DNA of 64,000 bases. Origin: an uncultured Prevotellaceae bacterium. Lineage in GTDB: Bacteria; Bacteroidota; Bacteroidia; Bacteroidales; Bacteroidaceae. This document shows, piece by piece, positions 35,081 through 44,290 of the stretch. The position numbers and the translations under genes were made by a program. A model generated the notes under the pieces. That model had not been told where the DNA came from, ran no database searches, and saw only the letters and a program-made list of their open reading frames with translations. The DNA lies in the NCBI GenBank assembly GCA_902782305.1, contig CACZMV010000003.1:1-64000 (forward strand), in the 5' to 3' direction. The stretch's first letter is position 1. Each line of letters begins with the position of its first letter.

Positions 35081-35168
35081 AACACAATAATTAGTTATCA
35101 AATAAATTCTGCTTGCAAAGATACAACATTTTTCTTATCATCCTAACAATCGTATCGTTTTTTTTACG

Positions 35169-35176
35169 TATATTTG
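35169..35176 (+). promoter_or_regulatory. -7 element of the dipeptidase gene
   Basis: TATATTTG, 40 bp upstream of the ATG at 35217. Confidence 0.55.
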
Positions 35177-35216
35177 CAACCGAATACCTATTTTATAATA
35201 ACTTACATTGACTCTT

Positions 35217-35960
35217 ATGAAAAGAACTGGACTGTTTTTGCTGGCAGTAATGCTGCTGATGGCTTGCACGGACAAGAAAGGTGAGTTTGTACGTCCGAAC
35301 GACCGAAGTGCCTTTGTCACTTTGACGGATGCGGTGCCCGATGCTATTCTGGAGATACGCTATTTCAGCACCTATAACTTTGTGGGTACTCGTATTGACG
35401 GTTATGAGGAGCCTACGGCTTTGCTGACGAAACAGGCTGCTGACAGCTTGCAGGTAGTGAGCAAGGAAGTGATGAAGATGGGCTATCGACTGAAAATTTA
35501 CGATGCCTACCGTCCTCAGAAGGCTGTCGACCACTTCGTACGCTGGTCAAAGGATGCCAACGATTCGCTGATGAAGCGTTACTTCTATCCGCAACTGGAG
35601 AAGGATGTGCTTTTCCCACAGGGTTATATTGCCGAACAGAGTGGTCACACCCGTGGTTCAACGGTTGACCTGACGCTCTTTGATATGAATACGGAGAAAG
35701 AACTCGACATGGGTGGCACCTTCGATTGGTTCGGCATTGAGAGTCATCCAGACTTTGGTGGCAATCCCGATACCTTTGAATATACCCCCAACGACAGCAT
35801 TACCGAAGAACAGTTCCAACACCGTATGCTGTTACGCCGCGTCATGTTAAGTCACGGCTTCAAGCCCGTAGATACAGAGTGGTGGCATTTCACACTGATT
35901 GACGAGCCCTTCCCCGATACCTATTTCACCTTCCCTGTCAAACAGATTAAGAAGCAGTAA
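35217..35960 (+). CDS. D-Ala-D-Ala dipeptidase-type M15 lipoprotein (VanX/DdpX-like)
   Basis: A 247-residue lipoprotein (MKRTGLFLLAVMLLMAC, Cys-17). The zinc-peptidase marks of M15D are present: IYDAYRPQKAVDHF, SGHTRGSTVDLTLFD (S-x-H-x-x-G-x-x-x-D with His and Asp ligands), and DTEWWHFTL with catalytic Glu and the third His. It hydrolyses D-Ala-D-Ala or related wall dipeptides in the periplasm, probably for recycling. The TTG at 35208 in frame is less likely than the ATG at 35217. Confidence 0.9.
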   Translation: MKRTGLFLLAVMLLMACTDKKGEFVRPNDRSAFVTLTDAVPDAILEIRYFSTYNFVGTRIDGYEEPTALLTKQAADSLQVVSKEVMKMGYRLKIYDAYRPQKAVDHFVRWSKDANDSLMKRYFYPQLEKDVLFPQGYIAEQSGHTRGSTVDLTLFDMNTEKELDMGGTFDWFGIESHPDFGGNPDTFEYTPNDSITEEQFQHRMLLRRVMLSHGFKPVDTEWWHFTLIDEPFPDTYFTFPVKQIKKQ

Positions 35961-36161
35961 CACAAATTACTTCCGGAGTATTTGAATTTCTATTCGGAGT
36001 ATTTGAATGGTAGGCGGGCTGTTTGTTTCTGAACTTTCAATCAGTAAGGTAAGCCGCCATAGCTCCACGCTTCACGTTGAAGTCGAGTTTGATGTAAAGA
36101 TATTTTTATACTTTTGAGATAGCGGTGGGGAGGGCGCTTTTGCGGGTATTAATAGAAAAAA

Positions 36162-36205
36162 TATTTTCCTGGGCAGGGCGCAAATTTTCCCTAGGCAGGG
36201 AACAA
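36162..36205. repeat. Palindromic repeats related to those at 21167-21227
   Basis: TTTTCCTGGGCAGGGCG (imperfect) and TTCCCTAGGCAGGGAA (36188-36203). The surrounding 35961-36610 gap (650 bp) shows no gene. It also holds a doubled CGGAGTATTTGAAT near 35975-36008. Confidence 0.7.
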
Positions 36206-36289
36206 TTTTTCTATCGGCAGAGGGTGTGAATGCTAATTTGTTAGTGTCAATAAAATTCACAAAAGTGCAGACTGAGGGGGGGAGTAAGG

Positions 36290-36436
36290 GAGTGTCGCGT
36301 CTCATCGTCGCATTGTCTCATAAGGACTATCCATGTGTATCAATATAGGTAGTGTTATAGGATTATGATAAATAGAATACTTATAATACTACTATTATAC
36401 TCCTTATGCGACATTGAGACAATGAGATGAGACACA
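36290..36436. repeat. Long imperfect inverted repeat around an AT-rich core
   Basis: Left arm (36290-36326) and right arm (36401-36436) share, in inverted order, the blocks GTGTC, TCTCATC, CATTGTCTCA and ATAAGGA, with a TCGCA block displaced between them. The ~70-base centre is strongly AT-rich. It could be a MITE-like relic or a structured RNA. Confidence 0.55.
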
Positions 36437-36569
36437 ACTTTTCGTTGTTTTGTCGCAATCGACATCTATATGACGTTACAAAGGTACGAAAAGTAAAAAC
36501 GTCCACCTGAAGATTTCAGCGAATGGTCGATTTCCTTCAACGAAATAACATTTTTTTAGAGAAAATGAG

Positions 36570-36577
36570 TATCTTTG
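36570..36577 (+). promoter_or_regulatory. -7 element of the M13 peptidase gene
   Basis: TATCTTTG, 33 bp upstream of the ATG at 36611. Confidence 0.55.
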
Positions 36578-36610
36578 CACCAGATTTTTTTACTAACAAA
36601 CAAATCGTAA

Positions 36611-38671
36611 ATGACAATGAAAAAGAATTCACTATGGATGATGACCGCCATCCTGTTCTGCGGTCTGATGGTGACTGCCTGTGTGGACAACACAGACAAT
36701 CCTGTGCAGCCACAAGGTCCAAGTGGCCCTGCTGCCAATGAAACGTATGAGAACGAAGCCTGGATGGACCGTAACACGAAGCCTGGCGACAATTTCTATG
36801 AATTTGCCTTGGGCACATGGCTCCAGACCGCACCTGAAGGCGACCAAGGATACGTATTCGGCGAAGGCGAGAAATTTACAAATGAAGTGCGCCAGTATGT
36901 ACTGACATCAAGTGACCCGAAGGCACAGCATCTGGTCAGGAACTTCAACGACAGGAAGAGAACAAGGGGCTCAGAAGTAGAAGCCATGCTAAAGGTTCTG
37001 AACATACAGAAGCCCAACAGTGCAGCAGACGTGCTGAGTGAAATCAACAAGATGCGTGACAAGGGCTATTTCCCACTCGTCAGCAGCAAGACGGATTTGC
37101 TCGCAAACCATGAATTCAACATTCTCGTAACCTATGGAAACATGTCGCCCACGCTCCAGCGTCACCTCGCGTTAAAAGAGAAGGATAAAGCTGTAGAATT
37201 CATCTCCGATGTGCTGACGGAGATTGATTTGGCTACCAACCTCGACGCCATTGCTGCTATGGACCCTACCGCCTATGTCAGTGCTGTTACGGCACGCGCG
37301 GAAAACATCTATAAAATCGAATCAGCCATTTATGCCGGTACTAGTGGGCAACCGCAGGAGCTGAAAAAGGTGCCTGGCCTTGCTCCCGTCCTTGAAATGA
37401 AGACGACCAGCCAGATTGCTTCACGTCGTGCCGGCGAAGCTGCCAACTTCAACGAAGCAAGCATCAAGGCTGTGTTCAACATAGACGAAAAATCTTACTT
37501 TGACGACTCGGATGCTTTCAAGGATTACCTGAAATACCTCAGAGATGTGGTGGCTACGTGCGAACAAGCAAAAGACTATCAGCTGTTCTACGACTATCTG
37601 CGCTATCAACCGCTGAGCCTGCTCATGAACTACTTGCCACCCGTAAAGACTACCGATGCAACGCCCGTCAACACTTATTACGCCCAGCTGACCAACGACT
37701 TCCCGTTGCTGATGAACCAGCTGGCAAAAGACAAACTCAAGGAACTTTCGGTAGGTGCAGAGACCTGTAAGAAAATGATGGAGGACATGCGCACCATTTT
37801 CCGTCAGCGCCTGCAGACACTCGACTGGCTCAGTGACGCTGGCCGTGCAAAAGCCCAAAACAAGCTGGACCACATGACGTTCGGAATTGGTTTCCCTAAC
37901 AAGATGGTCAACAAGGAATACACACTGAAGGATGACAATACGCTGATTCTGGACGCCATGGAACTGGCCGCTCAGAATGTCGCCCTGAATAACAGTCTGA
38001 GATTCCAAAAGATAGAAGACCTGCCAGACTACCATACATTAACTACGTGGTATGGTCAGGTGAATGCATACTACGACAGCTCTGCGAACTCGCTGATGAT
38101 CCTGCCTGTTTTCCTCACCAACAGCATTTTCCCTGTTAATGAAGAATACATGCGCAATGCCACTTCTATGGTATTTGGTCATGAAATCACTCACGGATTT
38201 GACTCCAATGGTGTCTACTACGACGAGCAAGGTTTATATAATCCATGGCTGCTCCCTGACGACAAGCTGAAACTGGAAGCCAAGCAAGAGCAGCTGATAG
38301 AGCTGTACAACCGTCTGGAGGCTTATCCCGGGCAGAAAGCCAATGGCACCAAGACGCTGGCTGAGAATATGGCTGACTACGGCGGCATAGAGCTGTCGTA
38401 CGCACTGTTCAAGCAGGACATGAAGGCCAAGGGGCTCAGTGGTGCAGAATTCGACCACGCCTGCCGCGAGTACTTCCTGCATTTAGCAAAACTATGGCAA
38501 ATAAAGCTGACGCTTGAAGATCTAAAGGAGCAATACTTGAATGACAGTCACTCGAGGAACACGAACCGTGTCAATGGTATCGTGACGCTGATGGACGAGT
38601 GGTATCAGCTGTTCGACGTGAAGGACGGCAAACTGTTTGTTGAACCGGAGAAACGTGTGAAAATCTGGTAA
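36611..38671 (+). CDS. M13-family metallopeptidase lipoprotein (neprilysin/PepO type)
   Basis: A 686-residue zinc endopeptidase. Lipobox MVTAC gives Cys-24 (22 if the second ATG at 36617 is used). The M13 N-terminal part (GDNFYEFALGTWLQ, residues 59-71) is typical. The zinc site is HEITH (His-524, His-528) and the third ligand Glu-585 lies in AENMADYGG. Length matches the family. It probably degrades peptides at the outer or periplasmic face. A terminator follows at once. Confidence 0.92.
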   Translation: MTMKKNSLWMMTAILFCGLMVTACVDNTDNPVQPQGPSGPAANETYENEAWMDRNTKPGDNFYEFALGTWLQTAPEGDQGYVFGEGEKFTNEVRQYVLTSSDPKAQHLVRNFNDRKRTRGSEVEAMLKVLNIQKPNSAADVLSEINKMRDKGYFPLVSSKTDLLANHEFNILVTYGNMSPTLQRHLALKEKDKAVEFISDVLTEIDLATNLDAIAAMDPTAYVSAVTARAENIYKIESAIYAGTSGQPQELKKVPGLAPVLEMKTTSQIASRRAGEAANFNEASIKAVFNIDEKSYFDDSDAFKDYLKYLRDVVATCEQAKDYQLFYDYLRYQPLSLLMNYLPPVKTTDATPVNTYYAQLTNDFPLLMNQLAKDKLKELSVGAETCKKMMEDMRTIFRQRLQTLDWLSDAGRAKAQNKLDHMTFGIGFPNKMVNKEYTLKDDNTLILDAMELAAQNVALNNSLRFQKIEDLPDYHTLTTWYGQVNAYYDSSANSLMILPVFLTNSIFPVNEEYMRNATSMVFGHEITHGFDSNGVYYDEQGLYNPWLLPDDKLKLEAKQEQLIELYNRLEAYPGQKANGTKTLAENMADYGGIELSYALFKQDMKAKGLSGAEFDHACREYFLHLAKLWQIKLTLEDLKEQYLNDSHSRNTNRVNGIVTLMDEWYQLFDVKDGKLFVEPEKRVKIW

Positions 38672-38677
38672 AATGGA

Positions 38678-38703
38678 AAAAGGGAGCCAATTGGCTCCCT
38701 TTT
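38678..38703 (+). terminator. Terminator of the M13 gene
   Basis: GGGAGCCAATTGGCTCCC perfect hairpin followed by TTTTCC. Confidence 0.85.
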
Positions 38704-38707
38704 CCGT

Positions 38708-39015
38708 TTATTTCCTCAGCGCTATGTTATAGTTGTAGTATTGCGGATTGGCGGTGATGTCGCTCACCACCCTGATGAACGGGGGGAAGTTGACATGCTC
38801 CTGCTCTGCTATGCCCTCAAATCATGGGGTCGGTTCTAGTGATCATTTTGTCAATTTCTGAACGACTCCATATATGATCACTAGAACCGACCCCGGATTT
38901 CACGATTGAGTGTGTTAATGCTGTCAAGGCCCTTGCGCATAGCAGTATACTTGCCTCCGCCCACACAGCTGCTCAGCACCAATGATATAATAATGTATGT
39001 AAGTAGTCGTTTCAT
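38708..39015 (-). pseudogene. Lipoprotein gene broken at a REP-like inverted repeat
   Basis: The minus strand starts at ATG 39015 with a lipoprotein signal (MKRLLTYIIISLVLSSC) and GGGKYTAMRKGLDSINTLNR, then runs into the inverted repeat and stops at 38883-38881. On the other side, a separate open stretch reads EGIAEQEHVNFPPFIRVVSD and ITANPQYYNYNIALRK with stop TAA at 38710-38708, without a start. The two parts look like the N- and C-terminal ends of one lipoprotein, with the middle replaced by the 38826-38894 element. That they were once one gene is inference. Confidence 0.65.
38826..38894. repeat. REP-like element: 20-bp perfect inverted repeat
   Basis: GGGGTCGGTTCTAGTGATCA (38826-38845) is exactly inverted at 38875-38894, around a 29-base centre. 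GGGG-rich ends and paired arms are typical of RAYT-mobilised REP doublets. Confidence 0.85.
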
Positions 39016-39133
39016 GGGTGCAAAGATATAAAAAAGTAAGGGTGGAAAACCCGTTTCAGTATAAAAAAGATTAAATCTTTTGTACTGCACATAACTTTAT
39101 GTATCTTTGTGACGATGAATCTGAAAACGAAAG

Positions 39134-39655
39134 ATGATGAAGAAGATTACTATGACCCTGGTGATGCTGATAGTTACTATGTTGACTGTCCAAGCACAGA
39201 CCTATCCGCCCAAGGACACCCCACAATTGGAGTTTGCCCTGCAGTTGAGAGTACACATAGACCAAGCCTTCAGCGTGGGGGAAACACCTCACGGCAAACG
39301 AATCGTCATTCCGATTACAGGAGGAACGTTTGAGGGTCCATTAATAAAAGGTACGATACTGAATGGGGGTGCCGACTATCAGTTAGCCTCTGCAGACGGC
39401 AGCAGGACGGAGTTGGAAGCTATCTATTGCATCCGTACTGATGATGGTGTGAACATTCACGTGAGGAATCGTGGCATCATCTATAACGGAAAGGATGCGA
39501 ATGGTCAACCGTCATTCTACTTCAAGGCTGCACCCCAATTCGAGGCACCAGCAGACAGCCGTTATGCATGGCTAAACAATGCCCTCTTTGTCTGTCAGCC
39601 CGAATGGACGCAGGAGTTCAAGGGTATTGTACTGAATGTCTGGAAAGTGAAATAA
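39134..39655 (+). CDS. Secreted DUF3237 protein
   Basis: A 173-residue protein with signal peptide (MMKKITMTLVMLIVTMLTVQAQ). The mature part is a DUF3237-type β-barrel: LEFALQLRVHIDQAF, GKRIVIPITGGTFEGPLIKG, and LNNALFVCQPEWTQEF near the C-terminus. The activity of the family is unknown. The ATG at 39137 is an equally possible start. A TATCTTTG -7 element lies at 39101-39108. The gene converges with the CDF transporter gene with only 3 bp between stops. Confidence 0.85.
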   Translation: MMKKITMTLVMLIVTMLTVQAQTYPPKDTPQLEFALQLRVHIDQAFSVGETPHGKRIVIPITGGTFEGPLIKGTILNGGADYQLASADGSRTELEAIYCIRTDDGVNIHVRNRGIIYNGKDANGQPSFYFKAAPQFEAPADSRYAWLNNALFVCQPEWTQEFKGIVLNVWKVK

Positions 39656-39658
39656 GGA

Positions 39659-40552
39659 TTAGTCGTCTTTTGGTTCCACATGAACAGCCACATGGGTTTC
39701 CTGCCCATAGTGGCTTTTTAATGTCTCTTCCACCTCTGAAGCCTTGTCGTGGGCTTCACGAAGGGTGATATTGCCATCCATCAAGATATGCAGTTCGATG
39801 GCATAATGGTTGCCGATTCTTCGTGTACGAAGTTCATGGGGCTTAGAGAGCCCGGGCAATGCTGCAACCAGCTGCAAGATCTCTTCTTCAACAGCATCAG
39901 GCAACGATTGTTCCAACAAATCGCCAATGCCTCTGCGCAACAGACTGACAGATACCTTGACGATGAAGATGCCCACCACAACAGAAGCGATAGGGTCTAA
40001 TACGGTCCAACGCTGGCCCAGGAAGATAGCACCACCAATACCTATGGCCGTACCGATGGAAGAAAGGGCATCGCTGCGATGATGCCACGCATTAGCCTCA
40101 ACGGCAGGTGAGTTCAATTGGCGCGCCTTGATCATGGAATAACGATAGACGCCCTCCTTTAAAACCACAGACAACAAGGCTGCCCACAAGGCAATGGTAC
40201 CAGGAGCCTCCAGCTGTTCGCCATCCAGCCATAACTTGATCTTCATAGCTCCACTGTTCAGGATGCCTAAAGCCACCAACAGCAAAGCTACGCCTATCAG
40301 TGTCATTGCCAAAGTCTCATATTTGCCGTGACCATAGTCGTGCGACTTATCCTGAGGCTTGCCACTGATGCGGATAAACACCAGCACGATGACATCTGTC
40401 ACAAAGTCAGAAAGGGAGTGAACGGCATCGGCAAGCATCGCAGCACTATGACCTATGATGCCTGCAACAAACTTGAAAAGCAACAGGACAACGTTTATCA
40501 CGCTGCCCACCAATGTCACCCGATATATGTCCTTCGTTCTATCCATATCCAT
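39659..40552 (-). CDS. Cation diffusion facilitator (Zn/Fe/Mn efflux)
   Basis: A 297-residue membrane protein from ATG 40552 (an in-frame TTG at 40564 lies inside the -7 element and is unlikely). Six helices; metal-site motifs are SAAMLADAVHSLSDFVTDV in TM2 (D-x6-D pattern) and HHRSDALSSIG in TM5. A cytoplasmic C-terminal dimer domain contains HELRTRRIGNHYAIELHI. It exports divalent metal ions in exchange for protons. Metal preference cannot be read with certainty. The -7 element TATCTTTG lies at 40569-40562. Confidence 0.92.
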   Translation of the reverse strand: MDMDRTKDIYRVTLVGSVINVVLLLFKFVAGIIGHSAAMLADAVHSLSDFVTDVIVLVFIRISGKPQDKSHDYGHGKYETLAMTLIGVALLLVALGILNSGAMKIKLWLDGEQLEAPGTIALWAALLSVVLKEGVYRYSMIKARQLNSPAVEANAWHHRSDALSSIGTAIGIGGAIFLGQRWTVLDPIASVVVGIFIVKVSVSLLRRGIGDLLEQSLPDAVEEEILQLVAALPGLSKPHELRTRRIGNHYAIELHILMDGNITLREAHDKASEVEETLKSHYGQETHVAVHVEPKDD

Positions 40553-40652
40553 TTTCACGCGCAAAGATACGATGATATGAGCAAATAAACAAATATTATT
40601 TGGTTTTTTACTCGCTTATTCGTAACTTTGCACGCAATCTAAAGAAAGAAAT

Positions 40653-42572
40653 ATGAAGAAGTCCTACTACCTCATCGTCCTCTTTTTGGTCACACTAATA
40701 GCTGCTTGCAGTACACGCAGCGGTAATGAAGATAATAACACCCCTGAAAAAGCCAACAAGAAATGGACCAAAGAGGCACAACTGCAATATAAGGTGCTGG
40801 CGTATTACTATAACAACAACATCCACGACAGCCTGGTGATGAAGGTGCCTGAGGTGCTGGACTTCTGTCGCGAACACGAGCTCTGGGCCGACTATTACGA
40901 CACGTGGATGCTGCTGGGTCAGGAATATAACTTCAGTGGCGAGACCAATATGGCCATCAAAGTAGCTCAGGAAATACACGACGATGCTACGAAACGAGAT
41001 AACAAGTACGGACTGACCGTTGCTGAATACATCAAAGGACTGGTCTATGACAACCAGTTGAATCGTAAAGAGTCTGCTCGCAGCTATGAACGGGCTCTTG
41101 CCATCTTTCCAGATGATGCGGATGCCTTTCTGAAAAACACCATCTACGTGTATTACACCACAGAACTGAAAGGCCTGAAAGACACGCTGAAGATGCATAA
41201 GACGCTGGACGAATGGTATGCATACATTACCGAGTGTCGTAAGGATACAAGTATTCCTTCCAAACAATTCGAAAATTGGCTTTACTATTACCATCATTCG
41301 TGCTACATCTACTATATGATGAAGAAAGATTGGGATAAGGCTTCTGAGCAAGTCGATTCTGTAGTAAAGCACATTGAATCAACGGGTTGGTCGCAGATAA
41401 CCCGTAATGAGGTTTTGGGTTATCGAACACAACTGGCCATTGAACGAAAGAACTATGCAGAGGCGCTCAAGCTGAGCAACCAGCAACTGCCAGGAGCCAA
41501 AGAACTGGATGTCAATGCCTATGCAGAGATTCTAAGACAGCGCGCACAAATCCTGTCGGGCTTAGGACAATGGAAGGAGGCTTATAGCAATCTGGATGAA
41601 CACCATGACCTGCTGGTTTCCATCAACCGAGAAGAGACACGTCAGCAATTGAACGAACTGAACAAGCGCTTCGAGGTGGACGAACTGAAGATGCAGGCTG
41701 AGCGCGAACGTATGCAGAACGAACGCCAAAGGCTGTACCTGATGATTGTCATCGTAGCCATTGTCTTGATAGCTATCGTCATCTTTATTTGGCTGAGATT
41801 GTTGGCAACACGCAGATTGGCGAAAATGAAAGCGGAACAGGAGCGGATAGAGAGTGAACTACGCATTGCCCGTGACATCCAGATGTCGATGGTGCCCAGC
41901 ACATTCCCCAATCGAAAAGGATTGGATATGTATGCCTCAATGGCTCCGGCACGTGAGGTGGGTGGCGACCTATACGGCTATGTGATAAACGAAGACCAGC
42001 TCTACTTCTGTGTGGGCGACGTGAGTGGTAAGGGAGTGCCTGCTTCGTTGTTTATGGCACAGGCTACGCGATTGTTCCTGACACTGGCCAAGCAAGGATT
42101 GCAGCCTGCAGAAATTTGTACTCAGATGAACGATGCACTCTCTGGTGAAGATAATGAAAACGGAGTATTCGTGACATTCTTCCTTGGACTCCTTGACCTA
42201 AAGAGCGGACACTTGTCATTTTGTAATGCAGGTCATAACCCACCTGTCATCGGAGGCACACCATCGCATGGAGACTTCCTGAAAATGGAGTCGAACGCAC
42301 CTTTCGGACTATGGGCAGGATTGCAGTATATCGGTGAAGAAATTGAATCCATCAAAGGACGCCCCTTGTTTATCTATACTGACGGACTTAACGAAGCAGA
42401 AAACCGTCAACTGAAACAGTTTGGTAATGAGCGTCTGCTCAGCATTCTGCGTAACACACACTTCGAATCGTCACAGCAAGTCATAGAAACACTTGCTGCG
42501 GAAGTGAAGGAGCATCGCAATGGGGCCGAACCGAATGATGACCTCACCATGATGTGCATAAGGGTAGAGTAA
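40653..42572 (+). CDS. TPR-sensor SpoIIE/RsbU-type protein phosphatase lipoprotein
   Basis: A 639-residue membrane regulator. Lipobox LIAAC (Cys-19), then periplasmic TPR-like helices (~30-335), a coiled coil rich in Glu/Arg/Gln, one transmembrane helix (LYLMIVIVAIVLIAIVIFIW), a second coiled coil and the PP2C-type SpoIIE domain (~420-639). Metal-binding residues are seen in REVGGDLYGY and FCVGDVSGKG, and near the end in GAEPNDDLTM. It should dephosphorylate an anti-sigma antagonist or similar protein in answer to an envelope signal; no partner gene lies nearby. Confidence 0.88.
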   Translation: MKKSYYLIVLFLVTLIAACSTRSGNEDNNTPEKANKKWTKEAQLQYKVLAYYYNNNIHDSLVMKVPEVLDFCREHELWADYYDTWMLLGQEYNFSGETNMAIKVAQEIHDDATKRDNKYGLTVAEYIKGLVYDNQLNRKESARSYERALAIFPDDADAFLKNTIYVYYTTELKGLKDTLKMHKTLDEWYAYITECRKDTSIPSKQFENWLYYYHHSCYIYYMMKKDWDKASEQVDSVVKHIESTGWSQITRNEVLGYRTQLAIERKNYAEALKLSNQQLPGAKELDVNAYAEILRQRAQILSGLGQWKEAYSNLDEHHDLLVSINREETRQQLNELNKRFEVDELKMQAERERMQNERQRLYLMIVIVAIVLIAIVIFIWLRLLATRRLAKMKAEQERIESELRIARDIQMSMVPSTFPNRKGLDMYASMAPAREVGGDLYGYVINEDQLYFCVGDVSGKGVPASLFMAQATRLFLTLAKQGLQPAEICTQMNDALSGEDNENGVFVTFFLGLLDLKSGHLSFCNAGHNPPVIGGTPSHGDFLKMESNAPFGLWAGLQYIGEEIESIKGRPLFIYTDGLNEAENRQLKQFGNERLLSILRNTHFESSQQVIETLAAEVKEHRNGAEPNDDLTMMCIRVE

Positions 42573-42584
42573 AAGCCAAGATTG

Positions 42585-44012
42585 TTATTCCCAACACTCC
42601 AGCTCGTTTTCCAATTCAGGCAGTTGACTGCGATGGAACGTGGGCTCCTTGATGCCACGTCGCTTCTGACTGCGATAGTCGTCGAGCAAACGGAAGGCAT
42701 AACGGCCTAAGAGCATGATGGCAATCAGGTTGCAGGCGGTCAGGAAGGCCATGAAGAAATCGACGATGTTCCAGACAAGCTCAAAACTGGCGAGTGCACC
42801 AAACATCACCATCACACCTGCTGAGAAGATGCGGTAAGCGGTCATCACCTTCGTATTGGGGGTGATAAAACGGATGTTGGCTTCACCATAATAATAATTG
42901 CCAATGATGCTGGAGAAGGCAAAGAGCAGAATGGCAATGGCTATAAACACAGGACCTGCCGAACCAATCTCAGACTGCAATGCCGACTGTGTCAGAGCAA
43001 TGCCGTTAAGTTCAGGCACGTTATAGAGGCCGCTGATGAGGATAATAAAGGCTGTACATGAACAAACCAACAGTGTATCGGTAAAGACGCCTAATGCCTG
43101 GATAAGTCCTTGTTTAACAGGATGAGTTACCGTTGCCGTAGCAGCCACATTGGGTGCACTACCCTCGCCTGCCTCATTTGAGAACAAGCCTCGCTTTACG
43201 CCATACATGATTGTGACTCCTATTCCGCCTCCGGCTATCTGTTCAATACCAAAGGCGTCGAGCACGATGACTTTGAAAACATGGGGTATCAGCTCGATGT
43301 TCATCACGACAACGATGATGGCTAACACCAAGTAGCCAATGGCCATGATGGGCACCAACACACCACAAACCATTGCAATGCGCTGGATGCCGCCAAAGAC
43401 AATGATGAGTCCTAAGGCAGCCAAAGCAGCACCCACCCATACAGGCGACCATCCGAAGGCTTCTTGCATGGCACCACAGATGGTATTGGCCTGAATGGAG
43501 TTATTGGAGAGTCCGAACTGACAAGTGATCAACACGGCAAACGTGATGGCGAGCCAACGCTGGTGCAAACCGCGCTGGATGTAATAGGCAGGACCGCCGA
43601 TATACGAGTCCTTGTGTTTTTGTTTAAACAGTTGTGCTAGTGTTGACTCAACGAAAGCTGTTGCTGAGCCCACCAGCGCAATCATCCACATCCAGAACAC
43701 GGCTCCAGGACCGCCTATGGCTATGGCGGAAGCAACGCCAGCCAGATTGCCCGTTCCAACACGGGTAGCGACACTGACTGCAAAGGCTTGAAACGAAGAG
43801 ATGCGACGTTGTTGGGTATTCATTTCTCCGACATGCGATTCCAAGGAGTCGACTGCCGAGTCTGTCAGCACTCGAAACATCTCACCTATCATGCGGAATT
43901 GCATGAAGTGGGTGCGCCATGTGAACCACAGACCACACCCCACCAGTGCGAAGATGAGCACGTAGCCCCACACCGCATCGTTTACAACCGTTATCAGTTC
44001 GTTTAAATCCAT
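42585..44012 (-). CDS. Alanine/glycine:cation symporter (AGCS family)
   Basis: A 475-residue inner-membrane transporter with about 11 helices. Family marks are SSFQAFAVSVATRVGTGNLAG (the conserved G-T-G-N region), GGPGAVFWMWMIALVGSATAF and FSNEAGEGSAPNVAA. It imports alanine or glycine with Na+ or H+. It is the second gene of a likely pair with the small secreted protein gene, whose stop is only 6 bp away but upstream on the same strand. Confidence 0.92.
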   Translation of the reverse strand: MDLNELITVVNDAVWGYVLIFALVGCGLWFTWRTHFMQFRMIGEMFRVLTDSAVDSLESHVGEMNTQQRRISSFQAFAVSVATRVGTGNLAGVASAIAIGGPGAVFWMWMIALVGSATAFVESTLAQLFKQKHKDSYIGGPAYYIQRGLHQRWLAITFAVLITCQFGLSNNSIQANTICGAMQEAFGWSPVWVGAALAALGLIIVFGGIQRIAMVCGVLVPIMAIGYLVLAIIVVVMNIELIPHVFKVIVLDAFGIEQIAGGGIGVTIMYGVKRGLFSNEAGEGSAPNVAATATVTHPVKQGLIQALGVFTDTLLVCSCTAFIILISGLYNVPELNGIALTQSALQSEIGSAGPVFIAIAILLFAFSSIIGNYYYGEANIRFITPNTKVMTAYRIFSAGVMVMFGALASFELVWNIVDFFMAFLTACNLIAIMLLGRYAFRLLDDYRSQKRRGIKEPTFHRSQLPELENELECWE

Positions 44013-44018
44013 CTATTA

Positions 44019-44237
44019 TCAGCGAACCACTTGTGTAAACTCGGGTTTGGCATCAGCACCTTTGCCTACAGTGACATAGATGATGGAAGAAGATTCCTTG
44101 CCATCCATTCCACGTCCCGTTACGGTAAACTTATAGTCAGTGCCATCGGGGGTAGCACGCTTGCCTGCAAAATCCTGCTCCTGAACCAGGGTGGTAATAG
44201 CTGTCATAGCTGCAATGGATAATAATAGTTTCTTCAT
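44019..44237 (-). CDS. Small secreted protein of unknown function
   Basis: A 72-residue protein with signal-like start MKKLLLSIAAMTAITTLVQ and a β-strand-rich rest (GTDYKFTVTGRGMDGKESSS). I do not recognise the family. The coding frame is supported by its signal peptide and clean fit between the bcp and symporter genes. Confidence 0.6.
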   Translation of the reverse strand: MKKLLLSIAAMTAITTLVQEQDFAGKRATPDGTDYKFTVTGRGMDGKESSSIIYVTVGKGADAKPEFTQVVR

Positions 44238-44290
44238 TGTCTGTTATTCTTTAGATGATGGTATCTCGTTACATCATATCATTCACAAAG

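Noticed and set aside
36072..36305. Minus-strand ORF of 77 codons in the 650-bp gap
   Set aside because: It is built over the palindromic repeats and has no start context, signal or recognisable motif.
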